From Flavobacterium lindanitolerans (GTDB lineage: Bacteria > Bacteroidota > Bacteroidia > Flavobacteriales > Flavobacteriaceae): a DNA stretch of 64,000 bases. The stretch spans positions 248,001-312,000 of the forward strand of contig NZ_PJND01000009.1 of the NCBI RefSeq assembly GCF_002846575.1, in the 5' to 3' direction. Under the pieces are notes generated by a model. It did no database searches, was not told where the DNA came from, and saw nothing but the letters and a program-made list of their open reading frames with translations. The translations under genes were made by a program, and so were the position numbers. This document shows, in pieces, positions 27,628 to 37,428 of the stretch. Every line of letters starts with the position of its first letter. The stretch's first letter is position 1.

Positions 27628-27652
27628 AAAGAGCGCCAATGGCGCTCTTTTT
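27626..27652. terminator. bidirectional rho-independent terminator
   Basis: GAGCGCC (27631-27637) pairs with GGCGCTC (27641-27647), flanked by A5 and T5. It is shared by the M1 peptidase gene and the convergent ligase gene; its 3' edge touches the ligase stop. Confidence 0.88.
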
Positions 27653-28697
27653 ATATACTGGCTAAACTTTCTTTCCGCAACACTTTTCCGGTTGGGGTTT
27701 CTAAAAATTTAGGAATAAACAATACCACTTTTGGTTTTTCATATTTTCCAAGCTCAGCAAAAGCAGCATCGTCAATAACATAAGGGTCGCCTTCTACTGC
27801 CAAAACCAGTTTTTCACCTAATTCCTCATTTTCCTGGGAGGCTATAAAAAACCGACGGTCGATTTTATGCGATAATTTTTCTTCTATCTGCTCGGGAAAG
27901 AGCTTTATCCCTCCGCTATTGATAACATTGTCTATACGTCCAAGCCAAATAAATTGGTGGTCATTCAAAACTTTTACAACATCATTCGTCACGACGACTT
28001 CTTCTGAAATTGCCGGCGCATTAACAACAAGACAGTGTCTTTCGTCTTCCGCAACGGTTATTCCCGGTAAAACATCAAATGCTTCTTCTCCCACTCGCTT
28101 TGCGGCTATATGCGTAATGGTTTCTGTCATTCCGTAAGTCTCATAAATCGAGGAGGGGATTTTTTTCAGCTCCTCAGCCAAAGCAGAATTAACTTTAGCA
28201 CCACCTATAATAAGCTTTTTTACCTGTGAAAGCTTTTCTAAAGAATGCTGTGCCTGAATTGGAACCATTGCCGCAAAATCATAGGTTTCTTCATTTCTTT
28301 CCAAAGGCGTGGAAGTAGGTTCTACAAAATCCATATCCAGGCCTAAGATAAACGCTCTGACAAACATCATCTTTCCGGCAACATATTTGGCAGGAAGACA
28401 GTGCAGTACTTTATCGCCAGGAGCCAGTTCAAAAAAATCTCCGGTAGCTAAAGCGGAATTTACCATAGCCTGTTTGCTGATTTGTATCTTTTTTGGAGCA
28501 CCGGTAGTTCCGGAAGTTGTCATTTCGATATAATCCTTTTCATCAAACCAGTCCAATATAAAAATCCCGACCGGCCTTTCATAAGCCTCTCCTTCTTTTA
28601 TAAAACTATAGGCAACGCGGCATAAATCGTCTTTATTCAAATGAAATCCATTTAGTTTAAAGCGATTGTGTACATCATAATATGTGGGCTTCTCCAT
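27651..28697 (-). CDS. short AMP-binding ligase, o-succinylbenzoate-CoA ligase (MenE)-like
   Basis: This is an ANL-superfamily adenylating enzyme of about 348 residues, shorter than canonical acyl-CoA ligases (about 450-500) because much of the N-terminal subdomain is missing. The P-loop is TTSGTTGAPKK. The A5-like ETYGMTETITH, the hinge WLGRIDNVINSGG and the C-terminal catalytic lysine in TPTGKVLRK are all present. Short versions like this serve as MenE in menaquinone synthesis in Bacteroidota, so that role is likely. ATG 28697 (MEKPTYYDV) is preferred; ATG 28733 adds 12 residues and overlaps the upstream gene more. It is translationally linked to the CPBP protease gene. Confidence 0.82.
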   Translation of the reverse strand: MEKPTYYDVHNRFKLNGFHLNKDDLCRVAYSFIKEGEAYERPVGIFILDWFDEKDYIEMTTSGTTGAPKKIQISKQAMVNSALATGDFFELAPGDKVLHCLPAKYVAGKMMFVRAFILGLDMDFVEPTSTPLERNEETYDFAAMVPIQAQHSLEKLSQVKKLIIGGAKVNSALAEELKKIPSSIYETYGMTETITHIAAKRVGEEAFDVLPGITVAEDERHCLVVNAPAISEEVVVTNDVVKVLNDHQFIWLGRIDNVINSGGIKLFPEQIEEKLSHKIDRRFFIASQENEELGEKLVLAVEGDPYVIDDAAFAELGKYEKPKVVLFIPKFLETPTGKVLRKESLASI

Positions 28698-29664
28698 CGT
28701 TTTTGTCAAATTGATTGCTGTGGTAAGTGTCATCAGTTGTTAGGTTATCCGGAATGGTCCCGGTCAATTTCTCTTTCCAATTTTTCCATTGGTACTTCTT
28801 ACTAAAGATAAATAAAAGAATTGGAAAAATTATAAAAACCGGAAGTAAAACATCAAATCCTGCTGCAGGCTCAGAATGGTCTTTTAATATGGAGTGAGTC
28901 TGGAAAACCGTCCAGTCAGACGTTACCAGCAAACCACCAATCAAATTATTTGCGGCATGGAATCCAAGCGACAATTCAATACCTTCATCCATCAAGGCCA
29001 AAACACCTAGAAATAACCCCGTACCTATATAATATATCATAATAATATAGCCCATTTTTTCAACTTCAGGATTGAAGATATGGAGCAGTCCAAAAATTAC
29101 AGAAGTCATTAACAACGGAAACCATTTATTTTTTGACAAAAGCGCAAAACCCTGCATAAGATAACCCCTGAAAACATATTCTTCGGTACTGGTCTGAATT
29201 GGTATCAAAGCTATTCCGATAATCGCTAAAATAGCAAATGGAACCGGCTGAAAATTAACTTCATAATCCTGGGGCGAAACAAAATAAGCAGCAACAGTCA
29301 TAATAACGGTAATCGCTGTCCATAGTCCAAACGCGAAGAAAAAACGCTTCCAGTCCATTTTTGGCCGTGAAGTAGTCACTTCAATAAATCTCTGACGATG
29401 CAAAAATTTCAAAACAAAAAACAAAGCCAGCAAAGCAAAAGCAAACGAAATCAGCATCAGGAAGAGTGTCAGATTTGAATCGAGAAAAGTTAACATAGCT
29501 GCCTGGTCTGTTGGAAAGTCCTTATTTTCTTCAATAGATTTTACCGCAATAGCAATCATCAATGGAAACTGGCCTATCGTAGACGCAGCAATTACAATAA
29601 CCGAACCCACAATATATTTCCAAAATGCGTTTCCTTTACTCTTAAAGCCTTGAGCTATAAACAT
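28675..29664 (-). CDS. CPBP family intramembrane glutamic protease
   Basis: This 329-residue membrane protein with about eight helices belongs to the CPBP (CAAX protease/Abi, Rce1-like) family. The three family motifs are E161-E162-xxx-R166 (TEEYVFRG), FGLLH with His195, and HAANN with His236/Asn240. The glutamate activates water for intramembrane cleavage in Rce1 homologues. The C-terminal tail is cytosolic and Asp/His-rich. In bacteria some members protect against self-made bacteriocins, but no bacteriocin genes are visible. Its 3' end overlaps the MenE-like gene by 23 bases. Confidence 0.9.
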   Translation of the reverse strand: MFIAQGFKSKGNAFWKYIVGSVIVIAASTIGQFPLMIAIAVKSIEENKDFPTDQAAMLTFLDSNLTLFLMLISFAFALLALFFVLKFLHRQRFIEVTTSRPKMDWKRFFFAFGLWTAITVIMTVAAYFVSPQDYEVNFQPVPFAILAIIGIALIPIQTSTEEYVFRGYLMQGFALLSKNKWFPLLMTSVIFGLLHIFNPEVEKMGYIIMIYYIGTGLFLGVLALMDEGIELSLGFHAANNLIGGLLVTSDWTVFQTHSILKDHSEPAAGFDVLLPVFIIFPILLFIFSKKYQWKNWKEKLTGTIPDNLTTDDTYHSNQFDKNDGEAHIL

Positions 29665-29781
29665 ATCTTAAATTTTAGTTTAGAAAATTATTAGTCCCCT
29701 AATTTATTCAATTGTTGCGAAATAATCACCTATTTTTAAATTGCATTTCTTTTCTTTGCGGTTTATTCAATTTGGAGCACT

Positions 29782-30123
29782 ATGATTAAAATATACCACA
29801 ACCCGCGATGCGGGAAATCGAGAGAAGGACTTAGCCTGCTTGAAAAGTCAAGAAAAGAGTTTGAAGTAATACAATACCTGAAAGAAGTTCCAACGGCAGA
29901 GGAACTCAAATCCATCATAAAACTTTTGGGAATACCGCCTATTGAACTGGTGCGCCAAAAGGAAGAAATCTGGACACAGAACTTTAAGGGCAAGACTTTA
30001 ACCGATGAAGAAATCATCAAAATTATGGCCGAAAACCCGATTCTTATTGAAAGGCCGATTGTTGTGAATGGCAAAACTGCCACTATTGGACGACCACCGG
30101 AAAAAATACTGGAAATCCTCTAA
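29782..30123 (+). CDS. ArsC family protein (glutaredoxin-type arsenate reductase-like)
   Basis: This 113-residue ArsC/Spx-family thioredoxin-fold protein opens MIKIYHNPRCGKSREGLSLL, with the single catalytic Cys10 of the ArsC class and a basic residue just after. The anion-binding LIERPIVV and the terminal IGRPPEKILEIL are typical. True arsenate reduction needs an efflux partner (ArsB/Acr3), which is not nearby. It may act as a general glutaredoxin-linked reductase such as YffB-type members. It stands alone. Confidence 0.85.
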   Translation: MIKIYHNPRCGKSREGLSLLEKSRKEFEVIQYLKEVPTAEELKSIIKLLGIPPIELVRQKEEIWTQNFKGKTLTDEEIIKIMAENPILIERPIVVNGKTATIGRPPEKILEIL

Positions 30124-30180
30124 TAACATTAAATAGCTTTATTTAACAAACCTTTATGAAATCAGGCTTAAACCAAAGCC

Positions 30181-30188
30181 TACTTTTG
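30181..30188 (+). promoter_or_regulatory. candidate -7 element of the outer-membrane receptor gene
   Basis: TACTTTTG fits TAnnTTTG and would start transcription about 27 bases before ATG 30222. No clear -33 element is found at the right spacing. Confidence 0.35.
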
Positions 30189-30221
30189 CTGTCTTAAGCT
30201 AAATAATCAACATTCTAGTTA

Positions 30222-32702
30222 ATGAAAAATCTAAAATTTGCAATATCCCTCCTATTGCTATCCGTTTCACTTCTCAGTTATGCGCAGGAAAGGCCGCAGG
30301 CTAAAAAAGTAAAAATCACAGGTAAAATTACCGAAAAATCAACTTCCCAACCTTTAGGTTATGCTACAGTAACGCTACAAAATTCTAAGCGTCCCGATGT
30401 TATAACCGGTGGAATGACTGATGAAAATGGTGTGTTCACAATAGAGGCAAATGCAGGTACTTATGATGTAAAATTTGAATTTATCTCTTTTAAGCCAATC
30501 GAAATGAAACAGCTGGCTATAGAAGAAGATAAAAATTTTGGAACCGTTGCTTTAGAAGCCGAAGCCGAAATGCTTGATGCCGTTGAAATCCGTGCCGAAC
30601 GTTCGACTGTAGAAATCAAACTGGATAAAAAAGTATATAATGTTGGACAGGATATGATTGTCAAAGGAGGAACTATCAGTGATGTTTTAGACAACGTTCC
30701 TTCTGTTTCTGTTGACGTTGATGGTAATGTAAGTCTTCGTGGTAATGAAAACGTAAGAATCCTTATTGACGGAAAACCGTCCGGTTTAGCAGGTATTAAT
30801 ATTGCAGATGCTTTAAAAATGCTTCCGGCTGATGCGGTAGACAAAGTAGAAGTAATTACGAATCCTTCTGCCAGATATGATGCCGAAGGTGGTGCCGGAA
30901 TTCTTAACATTATTCTGAAAAAAGGAAAAAATCAAGGTATTAATGGTACCGTAACCGCTACAACCGGTAATCCGGCCAATCATGGATTTACAGGAACAGT
31001 TAATTACAAAACCGAACAATTCAACCTTTTCACTACTCAAGGCTATAGCTACAGAAAAGGACCTGGAAACTCTATGACAGATACGGAATATCTGGATGAA
31101 AACGGAGATGTTACGGGTTATTTAAAGGAAAGAAGAAACAACGAAAGGTTAAACAAAAGCTACAATGGAGTTTTAGGTTTGGAATGGTACCTGGACAAAT
31201 CGATTACGTGGACAAATACGTTGTCGTATAGAAGAAGTTCTGGCGAAAACCCGGATAACGTTTTCCAGTACCGATATGACCCGGCGATGAACCTGCAAAG
31301 CATCACCAACCGATTCAGCTTGGAATCTGATAAAGACGAAAACGTTGATTTCTCTTCCAATTTCATCAAAAAATTTAAAAAGGACGGACACCAGTTAACA
31401 GTTGACCTTTCCTTCTCACAAAGTGATGATGATGAAGATGCTGATATTCCTAGCAGAAATGTGTTGGACGGCACGCCAATAAGCGAGCAGAGAACCGGTA
31501 ATATCCAAAAACAAAACCGTTCATTGCTTCAGACAGATTATGTTTTGCCAATAGGAGAAAACAGCCAGTTTGAAGCCGGATATCGTGGAAATTTCAATGA
31601 CCTTTTAACCGACTATTCTGTAGAAAATTTCAATTATGGTACAGGTGGTTGGGAAAACGATCCACAGTTCACAAACACATTGGAGTATAAAGAAAAAGTA
31701 AATGCATTTTACAGCCAGTTTGGGACGAAAATCAACAGAATGTCTTATTTGGTAGGTTTGCGTTGGGAAGATTCCAATATTGATATCAACCAATTGACTC
31801 AGAATATCTATAAAAACAAGAAATACAACAATTTCTTTCCAAGCGCATTCTTAACGTATGAATTCAATGAAAACAGCAGTGCTTCGTTAAGCTACAGCCG
31901 CAGGATTTCAAGACCTCGCTCCCGCTCTATCAACCCGTTTTCGAGTTTGTCGAGTAACATCAACCTGTTTAGAGGTAATCCGGACCTTGACCCGTCAATG
32001 ACCGATGCTTTTGATTTTGGCTACCTGAACAAATTTGGCAAGCTGACTTTTAATACGTCTATGTATTTTAACAGAACAAAAGATGCGGTACAATATGTAA
32101 GAAATACGGAAATCATCAACGGAACTGCCACTTTGGTAACTTCTCCGGTAAACGTTGGTTCTGAAGACCGTTTTGGATTTGAGTTTACATTATCCTACAA
32201 CCCATACAGATGGTGGAGACTGAACAGTAACTTCAACCTGTTCCGAAACCAGACTAAAGGAAATTATACTTATACCGACTTATCCAATAATTCACAGACA
32301 ATTGATTTCAGCAACACAGCTTATTCATGGTTTGCACGAATCAACTCAAAAATCAACCTTCCATTAGGAATCGACTGGCAGGCTAATACGACGTATAACG
32401 CACCACAGACCAATGCTCAGGGAAGGTCGAAAGGAATTATTAGTGCCAACCTGGCGTTTAGTAAGGATGTATTGAAAGATAAAGGAACCATTGCCTTAAA
32501 CGTAAACGACCTTTTCAACTCCAGAAAAAGAATTACAGAAACGAATCTGGCAACCCAAAATGCCTATTCTGAAATGCAATGGAGAGAAAGACAAATCACT
32601 CTTTCTTTTACTTACCGTTTCAACAAAAAGAAAAACGAGAGAGAGAAACAGCCTAAAAGAATGGATAGCGATAATGGTGGTGAAGACTACATGGGCGGAT
32701 AA
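30222..32702 (+). CDS. TonB-dependent-type outer-membrane beta-barrel protein
   Basis: This 826-residue outer-membrane protein has a signal peptide ending in SYAQ and a carboxypeptidase-regulatory-like domain (about 30-115, ITGKITEKSTSQPLGYATV). A plug-like domain follows (about 130-235, SDVLDNVPSVSVDVDGNVSLRG, ILIDGKPS, VEVITNPSARYDAEGGAGILNIILKKG). The rest is a large beta-barrel of the OMP_b-brl_3 type ending in an aromatic strand before a charged tail. The plug is TonB-receptor-like, but the barrel subclass is distinct and no substrate-binding SusD partner follows. The cargo is unknown. Two terminators follow. Confidence 0.9.
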   Translation: MKNLKFAISLLLLSVSLLSYAQERPQAKKVKITGKITEKSTSQPLGYATVTLQNSKRPDVITGGMTDENGVFTIEANAGTYDVKFEFISFKPIEMKQLAIEEDKNFGTVALEAEAEMLDAVEIRAERSTVEIKLDKKVYNVGQDMIVKGGTISDVLDNVPSVSVDVDGNVSLRGNENVRILIDGKPSGLAGINIADALKMLPADAVDKVEVITNPSARYDAEGGAGILNIILKKGKNQGINGTVTATTGNPANHGFTGTVNYKTEQFNLFTTQGYSYRKGPGNSMTDTEYLDENGDVTGYLKERRNNERLNKSYNGVLGLEWYLDKSITWTNTLSYRRSSGENPDNVFQYRYDPAMNLQSITNRFSLESDKDENVDFSSNFIKKFKKDGHQLTVDLSFSQSDDDEDADIPSRNVLDGTPISEQRTGNIQKQNRSLLQTDYVLPIGENSQFEAGYRGNFNDLLTDYSVENFNYGTGGWENDPQFTNTLEYKEKVNAFYSQFGTKINRMSYLVGLRWEDSNIDINQLTQNIYKNKKYNNFFPSAFLTYEFNENSSASLSYSRRISRPRSRSINPFSSLSSNINLFRGNPDLDPSMTDAFDFGYLNKFGKLTFNTSMYFNRTKDAVQYVRNTEIINGTATLVTSPVNVGSEDRFGFEFTLSYNPYRWWRLNSNFNLFRNQTKGNYTYTDLSNNSQTIDFSNTAYSWFARINSKINLPLGIDWQANTTYNAPQTNAQGRSKGIISANLAFSKDVLKDKGTIALNVNDLFNSRKRITETNLATQNAYSEMQWRERQITLSFTYRFNKKKNEREKQPKRMDSDNGGEDYMGG

Positions 32703-32706
32703 TATA

Positions 32707-32729
32707 AAAGCCTCCACTCAGGAGGCTTT
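32707..32729 (+). terminator. terminator 1 after the receptor gene
   Basis: GCCTCC (32710-32715) pairs with GGAGGC (32721-32726), extended by AAA/TTT; the T-run is short. Confidence 0.65.
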
Positions 32730-32733
32730 CCAC

Positions 32734-32766
32734 AAAAAAAGGGAACCAATTTGGTTCCCTTTTTTA
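32734..32766. terminator. terminator 2, bidirectional
   Basis: GGGAACCA (32741-32748) pairs with TGGTTCCC (32752-32759), flanked by A7 and T-rich sequence. It also ends the convergent small gene. Confidence 0.85.
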
Positions 32767-32789
32767 TTTTGAGTACAGATTTAACTGAA

Positions 32790-32948
32790 TTACTCTTTCT
32801 TTTTGTTCTTTCTTTCTTTGTATCTCTCAAATAGAGCACCACCAATCCAATAAGGAAGGAAGCTAACTAAAAAAATCATCAACCAGAAGCCGATGGTTAA
32901 GATAGTCAAGAAAAGTAAGAAACCTAAATACTGTTGAAATTCAAACAT
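32790..32948 (-). CDS. small membrane protein, 52 residues
   Basis: From ATG 32948 this frame encodes MFEFQQYLGFLLFLTILTIG.., with one long hydrophobic stretch (about 8-35) and a strongly basic/acidic tail (ERYKERKNKKKE) expected to stay in the cytosol. A TTG at 32978 would add ten polar residues. The length, hydrophobic profile and position facing a bidirectional terminator make a real gene plausible. No family is recognised. Confidence 0.6.
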   Translation of the reverse strand: MFEFQQYLGFLLFLTILTIGFWLMIFLVSFLPYWIGGALFERYKERKNKKKE

Positions 32949-33170
32949 GTTTTCCGGAATTTTTTGAATACCTGTCAAAGATAGGTGTAATATTCATTTT
33001 GACCAATAAAAACAGTAAAAATAATTTTTAAATCATTTTTTAAACCTACTTATAATCCTTATTTTTGGGCTGGCTTTCAGTAAGCTAATAAAAAATTCTC
33101 TCAAAAAGCATTTTTTACGGCCTGTATAATAAGTAATGTGAATTTCTGTCAGCCAACTAATTATATCAAG

Positions 33171-33725
33171 ATGGATACTTCTTCTGAAACGATAATCATA
33201 AAACTGAGTCGGAAAAAAATGATACTCGCATTGCTGGGTTCTTTCCTATTCGTTATTATGGGAATCTGGATGGTAATAGACCATAAGGAAATAACCTCCA
33301 TTTTTTTAAAATTTCCTCTTGCCGTATTAATCGCCGGTATCCTATCCATTCTTTTCTTTGGTTTTCTTTCTATTTTAATCATAAAAAAATTATCCTCGCA
33401 AACAGACGGATTAATCATTTCATCTGGAGGAATCACCGATAATTCAAGCGCCATTAGTGCCGGATTTATTCCATGGACAGAAATTACGGCTATTACTGAA
33501 ACTTCATATGCAGGTCAGGCTTTTGTCATTATCGTTATTAAAAATCCTGAAGAATTTATCGCTGCCCAAAAAAGCAGTTTTAAGCGCAAGGCAATGACAG
33601 CAAACCACAAATCTTTTGGTGGTGCCGTAAGCATATCGGCAAATAGCCTTCAAACGACACATAAAAATCTCAAAAAGATTTTAGTTGAAAAACTAACCGA
33701 GTACAACAGAATGAATACTATATAA
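33171..33725 (+). CDS. STM3941-like membrane protein
   Basis: This 184-residue protein has two transmembrane helices (about 19-40 and 48-75) followed by a PH-like beta domain (GLIISSGGITDNSSAISAGFIPWTEITAI). The N-terminal IIIKLSRKKMILALLGSFLF resembles STM3941-family proteins of unknown function. The start is ATG 33171; a GTG at 33138 lies in a less likely upstream extension. fumC begins 21 bases after the stop, so cotranscription is possible. Function is unknown. Confidence 0.72.
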   Translation: MDTSSETIIIKLSRKKMILALLGSFLFVIMGIWMVIDHKEITSIFLKFPLAVLIAGILSILFFGFLSILIIKKLSSQTDGLIISSGGITDNSSAISAGFIPWTEITAITETSYAGQAFVIIVIKNPEEFIAAQKSSFKRKAMTANHKSFGGAVSISANSLQTTHKNLKKILVEKLTEYNRMNTI

Positions 33726-33746
33726 CAACAAACAAATTACAATACA

Positions 33747-35144
33747 ATGGAATACAGAATTGAAAAAGACACGATGGGTGAAGTGCAGGTTCCTGCAGAT
33801 AAATATTGGGGAGCCCAAACGGAGCGTTCCAGAAACAACTTTAAAATTGGACCGTCGGCTTCTATGCCAAAAGAAATCATTGAAGGTTTTGCCTATTTGA
33901 AAAAGGCTGCTGCATATGCCAATCATGACCTTGGTGTTTTGCCTGTTGAAAAGAGAGATGCTATCGCTCAGGTTTGCGACGAAATTCTGGCTGGTAAACT
34001 GGAAGGAGAATTTCCTTTGGTAATCTGGCAAACAGGTTCGGGTACGCAAAGTAACATGAACGTTAATGAAGTAATTGCAAACAGAGCTCAGGTTTTGGCT
34101 GGTGGTAAAATTGGTGAAGGTGAACAGTTTATAAAAGCAAACGATGATGTAAACAAGTCACAATCTTCTAACGATACCTACCCTACAGGAATGCATATTG
34201 CAGCCTACAAAGCGGTGGTAGAAGTAACAATTCCTGGTGTTGAAAAATTAAGAGATACACTACATGCTAAAGCCGAAGCTTACAAAAATGTAGTAAAAAT
34301 TGGCCGTACTCACTTAATGGATGCTACACCATTGACTTTAGGTCAGGAAATTTCAGGCTATGTAGCTCAATTGAACTACGGCTTAAAAGCAGTTAAAAAT
34401 ACATTGGCACACTTGTCTGAAGTAGCTTTGGGCGGAACAGCCGTAGGAACGGGATTAAATACTCCTGAAGGTTATGATGTAAAAGTTGCTGAATATATCG
34501 CAAAATTCACAGGACATCCTTTTGTTACGGCTCCTAATAAATTTGAAGCACTGGCCTCTCATGATGCCATTGTAGAAACACACGGTGCCTTAAAACAATT
34601 GGCTGTATCATTAAACAAAATTGCAAACGACGTAAGAATGTTGGCTTCCGGTCCACGTTCAGGAATTGGAGAAATCCTTATTCCGGAAAATGAACCGGGT
34701 TCTTCAATCATGCCAGGAAAAGTAAACCCTACACAATGTGAGGCATTAACGATGGTTTGCGCTCAGGTTATGGGTAATGACATTGCTATTACAATTGGCG
34801 GTACACAAGGACACTATGAATTAAACGTATTCAAACCTTTGATGGCTTCTAACTTCCTGCAATCGGCACGTTTGCTAGGAGATGCCTGCGTTTCTTTTGA
34901 TGAGCACTGTGCACAGGGCATTGAGCCAAACTATACGCGAATCAAGGAATTGGTTGACAATTCGTTAATGCTTGTAACAGCATTAAATACTAAGATTGGT
35001 TATTATAAAGCAGCAGAAATTGCACAAACAGCACACAAAAACGGTACTACACTAAAAGAAGAAGCCGTTCGTCTTGGTTATGTTTCGCCTGAGGATTTTG
35101 ATGCCTGGGTTAAACCGGAAGACATGGTGGGAAGCTTAAAATAA
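33747..35144 (+). CDS. fumC: class II fumarate hydratase
   Basis: FumC hydrates fumarate to L-malate in the TCA cycle; the iron-independent class II enzyme is a cytosolic tetramer. The 465-residue length is standard. Motifs are [48 protein letters not shown] with the catalytic His, [13 protein letters not shown], and the fumarase/aspartase signature [13 protein letters not shown] with the catalytic Ser. Those residues are all intact. A palindrome and a strong terminator follow. Confidence 0.97.
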   Translation: MEYRIEKDTMGEVQVPADKYWGAQTERSRNNFKIGPSASMPKEIIEGFAYLKKAAAYANHDLGVLPVEKRDAIAQVCDEILAGKLEGEFPLVIWQTGSGTQSNMNVNEVIANRAQVLAGGKIGEGEQFIKANDDVNKSQSSNDTYPTGMHIAAYKAVVEVTIPGVEKLRDTLHAKAEAYKNVVKIGRTHLMDATPLTLGQEISGYVAQLNYGLKAVKNTLAHLSEVALGGTAVGTGLNTPEGYDVKVAEYIAKFTGHPFVTAPNKFEALASHDAIVETHGALKQLAVSLNKIANDVRMLASGPRSGIGEILIPENEPGSSIMPGKVNPTQCEALTMVCAQVMGNDIAITIGGTQGHYELNVFKPLMASNFLQSARLLGDACVSFDEHCAQGIEPNYTRIKELVDNSLMLVTALNTKIGYYKAAEIAQTAHKNGTTLKEEAVRLGYVSPEDFDAWVKPEDMVGSLK

Positions 35145-35164
35145 TTTTTAGTCCAACCTTCATT

Positions 35165-35189
35165 CTGCCAGGGTTTAAAACCCTGGCAG
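35165..35189. repeat. CTGCCAGGGTT palindrome
   Basis: An 11-bp perfect inverted repeat (35165-35175 with 35179-35189) with a 3-base loop and no T-run. It resembles short dispersed intergenic palindromes of this lineage. Confidence 0.6.
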
Positions 35190-35212
35190 AGTTAGAAGCT
35201 TAGAAAAATAGT

Positions 35213-35243
35213 AAAAAGCCTGAAGTAAACTTCAGGCTTTTTT
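35213..35243 (+). terminator. rho-independent terminator after fumC
   Basis: AAAAAGCCTGAAG and CTTCAGGCTTTTT form a long stem around 35218-35237, followed by a T-run. Confidence 0.88.
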
Positions 35244-35378
35244 GTTTCCAATCAAAATCACAGCATACTATAATTAAATTTTAAACGTTTAAGTAAGCAT
35301 TCAACAATACTTTATGTAAATTTTTTCTATTTTAAAAAATTCTTATATTCGTAATTATCATCAATCAATCAAATACAA

Positions 35379-36671
35379 ATGACTAAGACTCACCCCCTAA
35401 CCGAGAAAAAATGGTCGGCTGGCCGTAAGTTTCTTACCCTGTTTCTTATTTTCTACCTGTTTCTTTACATGTTTCCTTTTCCGTTTGACCAGATTCCCGG
35501 AGTCAATATCCTAACAGGCTGGTATGAAGACGCTATTGACATCATAACCCTATGGGTTGGAAAAAACATATTGCAAATCGAAAAGTTACAGCAAATTATC
35601 AACACTGGCAGTGGCGATACTACTTTTAATTACGTAAGGCTTTTTGCCTATATACTAATAGCTTTACTTGCTTCAATTATTGTCTTTTTTATTACCAGGA
35701 AAAGAATCAATTATGACAGGCAGTATTATTGGATTATAGTATATGCCCGTTATTACGTTGGATTGTATCTCGTTATCTATGGCATATTCAAACTTGTCGA
35801 GGGGCAGTTTTCCTTTCATGATTATGGTCGCCTTGAAGAAAACTTTGGTGATGCTACTCCAATGGGATTGCTCTGGACATTTATGGGCCACTCTAAAATA
35901 TATGGAGGTTTTACCGGAATCATTGAAGCCGGAGCCGGTTTTCTATTACTATTTCATAACACCAAAACATTAGGCGCCCTACTTAGCGTGGCCGTAATGA
36001 GCAATGTAGTATTAATGAATTTTTGCTTTGACGTTCCTGTAAAATTATTCTCGAGCCACTTGCTACTCATTTCCATCATTATTCTAATACCTAACTTAAA
36101 AAAGCTTTATAACTTTTTTATACTCAACAAAACCGAAACACTTGACCATTGCAAACTGGTTTTTGAAAACAAATGGAAAGTCAGAGCAAGAACTATTGGA
36201 AAAACATTATTGATTTTGGGCTTCACCGTTGATATTGTTTTAATGGGAGTTGATTATATGCGCACCAATGGCTCATTGGCACCAGAAGCACCTCTAAAAG
36301 GTAGCTACCATACAACCGCTTTCTATATCTCAGAAAACGATTCGCTAAAAAATACAGAAGACAAAAAAATACTGTGGAACAGGCTGCATATTTCCGGAAA
36401 CTATGGCAGTATCCGTACCGAATCCGACAGTACAAATTATTATGCTATAAAAATTGATACGCTTAAAAATACAATAGAATTTAAATCCTATCGCGATACG
36501 ACAGACATCTCCGTATTGCATTATGAAGAAAAAGCACCAAAAACATTTCTTTTAAAAGGAAAATTCGGAAAACAGAACATACAGGCAGAATTCAATAAAA
36601 AGTCATTGAATGATTATCGCTTGGTCAATACCGGCTTCCATTGGATACAGGAATATCCGAATAACCGATAA
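35379..36671 (+). CDS. DoxX-like membrane protein with C-terminal extracytoplasmic domain
   Basis: This 430-residue protein has about seven helices in residues 17-285, including a DoxX-like core (YARYYVGLYLVIYGIFKLVEGQF, GFTGIIEAGAGFLLLF, ALLSVAVMSNVVLMNF). The last 130 residues form a soluble, beta-rich Thr/Ser/Asp-containing domain (YHTTAFYISENDS, ISGNYGSIRTESDS) not found in ordinary DoxX proteins of about 140 residues. DoxX proteins are linked to redox or thiosulfate chemistry, but the fused tail and extra helices make that guess weak here. It ends one base before the convergent DUF1003 gene, with no terminator. Confidence 0.7.
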   Translation: MTKTHPLTEKKWSAGRKFLTLFLIFYLFLYMFPFPFDQIPGVNILTGWYEDAIDIITLWVGKNILQIEKLQQIINTGSGDTTFNYVRLFAYILIALLASIIVFFITRKRINYDRQYYWIIVYARYYVGLYLVIYGIFKLVEGQFSFHDYGRLEENFGDATPMGLLWTFMGHSKIYGGFTGIIEAGAGFLLLFHNTKTLGALLSVAVMSNVVLMNFCFDVPVKLFSSHLLLISIIILIPNLKKLYNFFILNKTETLDHCKLVFENKWKVRARTIGKTLLILGFTVDIVLMGVDYMRTNGSLAPEAPLKGSYHTTAFYISENDSLKNTEDKKILWNRLHISGNYGSIRTESDSTNYYAIKIDTLKNTIEFKSYRDTTDISVLHYEEKAPKTFLLKGKFGKQNIQAEFNKKSLNDYRLVNTGFHWIQEYPNNR

Positions 36672-36672
36672 A

Positions 36673-37377
36673 TTATCCGTGTTTTTTGTTTTCAATCTTT
36701 TTCAAAATATCCTCCATCATATCCATCTGTACTTTCTGGATTTCAACCAATGATTGTTCCTGATGCAGTAAAAGATGGTCGATTTTTTCGTGGAGCATTC
36801 TGATTTCCAATTCTGATTTCAGGTTAATCATATAATCCTTTTTAGCCCTTTCGCGGTCTTTTTCTTCCTGTCTGTTCTGGCTCATCATAATGATAGGCGC
36901 CTGTAAAGCTGCAATACAGGACAGAATAAGGTTTAAAAGAATAAACGGATAAGGGTCAAAACCTTTATTGAGGAGTATAAATACATTTCCGACAATCCAT
37001 AAACAAAGGAAAGCCATAAACGACAGTATGAATGTCCAGCTTCCGCCAAAAGAAGCTACTTTATCGGCTATCTTCTGGCCTAGCGTAAATTCCTGGATTT
37101 CATCGTCCAGCTTATCCGCCAGAATCGTATTGTCATTCAATGCTCTTAAAACGGTCTGCTCCATTTCAGAAAGGTCACCTGTTTCTTTCAGAAGCATTTC
37201 GGCTATATATCTTTCACGGAAAGAACGCAATTCATCAACAGACATGCATTTATCATTTTCAAAATCAGGATGTTCTACCTTGATAAAATCCAATATTGAT
37301 TTTCGGACAACCTTTGCTGTAACTCTTTCATTTTCCGGAAATTCTTTTCCTGAAATATCGCTTTTAAATTTTTTCAT
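36673..37377 (-). CDS. DUF1003 membrane protein
   Basis: This 234-residue DUF1003 protein has a helical N-terminal cytosolic part (about 1-105), then two transmembrane helices with the family's conserved loops (GSWTFILSFMAFLCLWI, PYPFILLNLILSCIAALQAPIIMMSQNRQEEKDR). A C-terminal coiled coil (about 175-230) follows. The function of DUF1003 is not established. Here it lies 47 bases downstream of corA on the same strand, which suggests a link to divalent-cation transport. Confidence 0.9.
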   Translation of the reverse strand: MKKFKSDISGKEFPENERVTAKVVRKSILDFIKVEHPDFENDKCMSVDELRSFRERYIAEMLLKETGDLSEMEQTVLRALNDNTILADKLDDEIQEFTLGQKIADKVASFGGSWTFILSFMAFLCLWIVGNVFILLNKGFDPYPFILLNLILSCIAALQAPIIMMSQNRQEEKDRERAKKDYMINLKSELEIRMLHEKIDHLLLHQEQSLVEIQKVQMDMMEDILKKIENKKHG

Positions 37378-37390
37378 AAAAGAAAATAAT

Positions 37391-37428
37391 TGATAGTGGA
37401 TAGTTTTTAGTGGATAGTTGATAGTTAG
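37391..37428. repeat. short GATAGT / TGGATAGT tandem repeat
   Basis: TGATAGTGGATAGT, TAGTGGATAGT and TGATAGT recur within 38 bases, covering the gap between corA and DUF1003 and the corA stop codon. It is low-complexity intergenic repeat DNA. Confidence 0.5.
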
